64,000 nt of DNA, from positions 1 through 64,000 of the forward strand of contig DEUM01000040.1 of NCBI GenBank assembly GCA_002362575.1, read 5' to 3'. The translations under genes and the position numbers were made by a program. Positions 61,424 to 64,000 of the stretch are shown here, piece after piece. Under the pieces are notes generated by a model, which made no database searches, was not told the origin of the DNA, and worked only from the letters and a program-made list of their open reading frames with translations. Source of the stretch: Lachnoclostridium sp. UBA3262. Lineage in GTDB: Bacteria; Bacillota; Clostridia; Lachnospirales; Lachnospiraceae. Numbering within the stretch: position 1 is the first letter of the stretch; each line of letters starts with the position of its first letter.

Positions 61424-62581
61424 ATGCGTGAGCGAGTACAGCAATGGCTTCAGTTTAAACGGTATACTTGGAGAAACTATGACATTTCTCTGGTAGTAGT
61501 AGTGATATTACTATCGTTGATTAGTGCCTATATATTGACTATTATTGACGCAAGTTCTTTTAAGAGACAGTTAATCGGTATGCTGGCAGGTCTTATTATT
61601 GTATTTATATTTTCCTTGATAGATTATCATGATTTATGTCTATATATACCGATTATTTATATTGTTGCCACGCTTATGGCGGCAGCGACCAGATTATCCC
61701 CGCTCGGCGATGACCTATCCACCAACTCTTACCGTTGGCTGGATTTCCGGATAATCAAATTTCAGCCGTCAGAGATATGCAAACTAGTCGTAATTCTGGC
61801 ACTGGCAACATTTTTTTCCCGCTCCAGAGAGAATCTGAAATCATTCAAAAACTTCTTTCTGGCAAGTGCGATTGCCCTCGTCCCCACCTTTTTTATACTG
61901 ATTCAATCGGACTTATCATCAAGCGTTGTCATTGTCGTTGTTTTAATCATGATGCTGGTAAGCTCAGGAATCGGCAGGAAAATCTTGGGACCGGTGGCAG
62001 CCATCGTCATACCGGTTATAGGTTTTCTCTTTTGGTATATCCAGCAGCCAAACCAGAAATTATTAAAGGGCTACCAGTTAGAGCGTATTACCGGATGGTT
62101 AAATCCGGAAAATCAGGGACTTGGCGTTATGTACCAGCAGAATAACTCTGTCGTTGCGATTGGTTCCGGTAAGTTGTATGGAAAATTATTGGAGGGTACG
62201 GATACCGCAAGAAATTATACAAGTGTGGATGTAACGGAGAGTGATTTTATCTGGACTCCGATTGGAGAAGAATTTGGGTTTATTGGATGTATGATTGTAT
62301 TATTGCTCTTGTCTGTTATTGTGATAAAATGTTTTATTGCAGCAAAAAAAGCAAGAGACTATTTGGGTATGATGATTGCCATTGGAATTGGAGTCATGTT
62401 TTGCTTTCAGACGTTTTTCAATATTGGCGTTGCCACTTCATTATTACCGAATACGGGGCTTCCTTTACCGTTTTTGAGTAATGGTCTGACCTCATTATTG
62501 AGCAATATGATGGCGATTGGTATCCTATTAAACATCGGTATACAACCATACAGGGGAAGTAGCAGTTTGGAACTTGGATAA
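61424..62581 (+). CDS. rodA: SEDS peptidoglycan polymerase RodA
   Basis: Polytopic glycosyltransferase of the FtsW/RodA/SpoVE family, 385 residues and about ten helices. Typical are YRWLDFRIIKFQPSEICKL, the LIQSDLSSSVVI segment with the conserved Asp, and the C-terminal GLPLPFLSNGLTSLLSNM. It polymerises lipid II with PBP2, encoded in the same cluster. GGTGGG precedes ATG 61424. Confidence 0.96.
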   Translation: MRERVQQWLQFKRYTWRNYDISLVVVVILLSLISAYILTIIDASSFKRQLIGMLAGLIIVFIFSLIDYHDLCLYIPIIYIVATLMAAATRLSPLGDDLSTNSYRWLDFRIIKFQPSEICKLVVILALATFFSRSRENLKSFKNFFLASAIALVPTFFILIQSDLSSSVVIVVVLIMMLVSSGIGRKILGPVAAIVIPVIGFLFWYIQQPNQKLLKGYQLERITGWLNPENQGLGVMYQQNNSVVAIGSGKLYGKLLEGTDTARNYTSVDVTESDFIWTPIGEEFGFIGCMIVLLLLSVIVIKCFIAAKKARDYLGMMIAIGIGVMFCFQTFFNIGVATSLLPNTGLPLPFLSNGLTSLLSNMMAIGILLNIGIQPYRGSSSLELG

Positions 62582-62599
62582 TGTAAAAGGAGTGACATA

Positions 62600-62998
62600 A
62601 TGAATATCGGACTAATTGCACATGATTCAAAAAAAATACTTATGCAGAATTTCTGCATTGCCTACCGTGGAATATTAAATAAACATACTATTTTTGCAAC
62701 AGGAACTACCGGACGGCTTGTAGAAGAAGTGACAAACTTAAATATCCATAAATACCTTGCTGGTCATCTTGGGGGCGAAAAGCAGCTCGGTGCACAGATA
62801 GAAAATAATGAATTGGATCTCGTAATTTTTCTACGTGATCCATTGACACCAAAGGTACACGAACCGGATGTTAATACAGTATTTCGTTTATGCGATATAC
62901 ACAACATCCCATTAGCCACTAATGTCGCCACAGCCGAACTACTGGTAAAAGCATTAGAACGCGGCGATTTGGATTGGAGAGAATTGGTTCGTATGTAA
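62600..62998 (+). CDS. mgsA: methylglyoxal synthase
   Basis: Converts dihydroxyacetone phosphate to methylglyoxal, relieving sugar-phosphate stress. At 132 residues it has the usual length: GLIAHDSKK, ATGTTGRLVEE (phosphate loop), GGEKQLGAQI and the catalytic Asp in VIFLRDPLTP. It follows rodA after 18 bases. The link to cell shape is positional only. Confidence 0.96.
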   Translation: MNIGLIAHDSKKILMQNFCIAYRGILNKHTIFATGTTGRLVEEVTNLNIHKYLAGHLGGEKQLGAQIENNELDLVIFLRDPLTPKVHEPDVNTVFRLCDIHNIPLATNVATAELLVKALERGDLDWRELVRM

Positions 62999-63008
62999 AC
63001 ACAAAAAA

Positions 63009-63040
63009 AGACCACCATCCTGAGGCTGGTATGGTGGTCT
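63009..63040. terminator. hairpin between mgsA and the DUF378 gene
   Basis: Arms AGACCACCAT (63009-63018) and ATGGTGGTCT (63031-63040), 12-base loop. The A-run before it (63003-63009) gives a perfect U-run on the minus strand, so it is mainly the terminator of the DUF378 gene; on the plus strand the tail is weaker. Confidence 0.82.
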
Positions 63041-63055
63041 CGCTTGTTTTCTGTA

Positions 63056-63250
63056 TTAATTCCCAATCCTGCCACAGTAGCTGATTGCATATAGTCCGCA
63101 GACTCCGATAACAGCATATATGATTCGTGAAATAATTGACATGGAGCCAAAGATAAATGCAACTAAATCTAAACCAAAAAAGCCTACAAGCCCCCAGTTT
63201 ATAGCACCGATAACTACCAGAATTAGTACAGTATAATCCAATCCTTTCAT
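63056..63250 (-). CDS. DUF378 small membrane protein
   Basis: A 64-residue protein with two transmembrane helices (about 5-25 and 36-56). The family motif is VIGAINWGLVGFFGLDLV. The start at 63250 has AAGGAGGG and removes an unlikely 17-residue extension. Function unknown. It is the only minus-strand gene in the last 18 kb. Confidence 0.9.
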   Translation of the reverse strand: MKGLDYTVLILVVIGAINWGLVGFFGLDLVAFIFGSMSIISRIIYAVIGVCGLYAISYCGRIGN

Positions 63251-63307
63251 GATTCGCCCTCCTTTGCTTATAGTGTTACATCTTTTAAAAAAAATATACA
63301 TTTTCCC

Positions 63308-63336
63308 TTTAAAAACAGCTTTTATTTTTGTATAAT
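63308..63336 (+). promoter_or_regulatory. promoter of the HlyD-like gene
   Basis: TTTAAA (63308-63313), 17-base spacer, TATAAT (63331-63336), 30 bases before the GTG start. Confidence 0.6.
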
Positions 63337-63366
63337 AAAAAATAGAAAAAAGAAAGGAAGATATCC

Positions 63367-64000
63367 GTGTCCGATAAAAAAGTAGTTCCCTATAAAAAAA
63401 GATTCCGGCCTAATATTGCCTTTTATTTATTTTTATTGATTATATTTTATGTTATCATACTTGGGTGGAATTATTTGTCACGGGAACATGTGTCGATATA
63501 TGAAGTAAACACGACAGATATTTCGGATGACTCGCCCCTCTATGGATTCATCTTACGGAACGAGGAAGTAGTGACGACAGAAAGCGATGGTTATATTAAC
63601 TTTTACAATGCGGAAGGGAATCGTGTGCACGTTGGGAATGTAGTTTACACTGTTGATACAAACGGAGAGGTCAGTGATATTCTTGAAAAACTGCAAAGTT
63701 CCGACAAAAATAAAGAGAGTATTTCAAAAATGAGGGCAGTCATTTCCTCCTTTCAAAATTCTTTTTCGATGTCCTTTTATGGACAAGTTTCGGATTTCCA
63801 CAATAAGGTACGCAATATTATTTTTGAACAGACACGCGGAAGCCTGTATGGTGATTTGAGTCAGGCATTGGAAACATCCGGAAAGGGGAAAAATTTTACA
63901 AAAATAACTGCAAAGAAAAGCGGTGTCATTTCTTATTCTATCGATGGCTACGAGGGAACAAAGCAGGCAGATATTACCGCCTCCCTCTTAGATAAATATG
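63367..64000 (+). CDS. HlyD-like membrane fusion family protein, cut by window edge
   Basis: GTG 63367 with GAAAGGAAG opens a frame that stays open for 211 codons to the end of the window. The product has a basic N-terminus, one membrane helix (about 18-38), then beta-rich segments (GFILRNEEVVTTESDGYINFY and VHVGNVVYTVD) resembling the biotinyl-lipoyl-like half of HlyD adaptor proteins, followed by a helical part and a second GVISYSIDGYEGT segment. Similar genes lie ahead of division genes in Lachnospiraceae. The C-terminal part is not visible, so the assignment is provisional. Confidence 0.7.
   Translation, partial: MSDKKVVPYKKRFRPNIAFYLFLLIIFYVIILGWNYLSREHVSIYEVNTTDISDDSPLYGFILRNEEVVTTESDGYINFYNAEGNRVHVGNVVYTVDTNGEVSDILEKLQSSDKNKESISKMRAVISSFQNSFSMSFYGQVSDFHNKVRNIIFEQTRGSLYGDLSQALETSGKGKNFTKITAKKSGVISYSIDGYEGTKQADITASLLDKY

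Overview
The window looks like a chromosomal segment of a low-to-mid GC, Gram-positive anaerobe of the Clostridia, most likely a Lachnospiraceae member. The reasons are strong AGGAGG-type ribosome binding sites, frequent GTG/TTG starts, Firmicutes-type gene orders (lepA-hemW; rpsU/yqfC-yqfD-phoH-ybeY; rng-rplU-prp-rpmA-obg-yhbY-nadD/yqeK-rsfS; mutS-mutL-miaA; radC-mreBCD-pbp2-minCDE-rodA-mgsA) and a Rex/LexA pair of Gram-positive type. The species cannot be named from sequence alone. I see no rRNA, tRNA, CRISPR array, IS element or prophage.

Layout. 1-5000: an AT-rich unknown gene cut by the left edge, a chemoreceptor, a secreted transglutaminase-like protein and a secreted Big_2 protein. 5-17 kb: housekeeping block with LepA, HemW, purine nucleoside phosphorylase, an MTA/SAH-deaminase-like amidohydrolase, an ABC-F ATPase on the minus strand, Rex, AcpS, NAD(P)HX repair enzyme, alanine racemase and a MazF toxin with no visible antitoxin. 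17-24.6 kb: the most accessory-looking part, with a histidine phosphatase, RlmH, an MNT nucleotidyltransferase/HEPN pair, a membrane-anchored HEPN-like protein, a divergent UppS paralogue, a decayed four-helix-bundle gene, NUDIX, a membrane-anchored Mrr-type nuclease, an S66 peptidase and AzlCD.

24.6-34.4 kb: rpsU (too short for ordinary ORF calling) and the YqfC/YqfD/PhoH/YbeY set, a DUF3048 protein, a MurJ/SpoVB-type flippase, a VanRS-like two-component system and, directly after it, a membrane-anchored C39-like peptidase gene broken by a one-base frameshift in an A6 run and preceded by nested inverted repeats over its ribosome binding site. 34.4-45.1 kb: a radical-SAM pair, RNase G/E, L21-Prp-L27 with an L21 leader, Obg, YhbY, a NadD-YqeK fusion and RsfS; an Rpn/YhgA-like nuclease gene sits between rng and rplU.

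45.1-64 kb: LexA with two candidate operators, a divergent SH3 protein, MutS, MutL, MiaA, an aluminium-resistance-type PLP enzyme, RadC, then the cell-shape and division-site cluster MreB, MreC, MreD, a 962-residue PBP2 with a large insertion, MinC, MinD, MinE and RodA, followed by methylglyoxal synthase, a DUF378 protein on the minus strand and the start of an HlyD-like membrane protein cut by the right edge. No wholly new system is proven. The best leads are the HEPN/MNT/UppS-paralogue neighbourhood, the VanRS-like plus frameshifted peptidase module and the enlarged PBP2.
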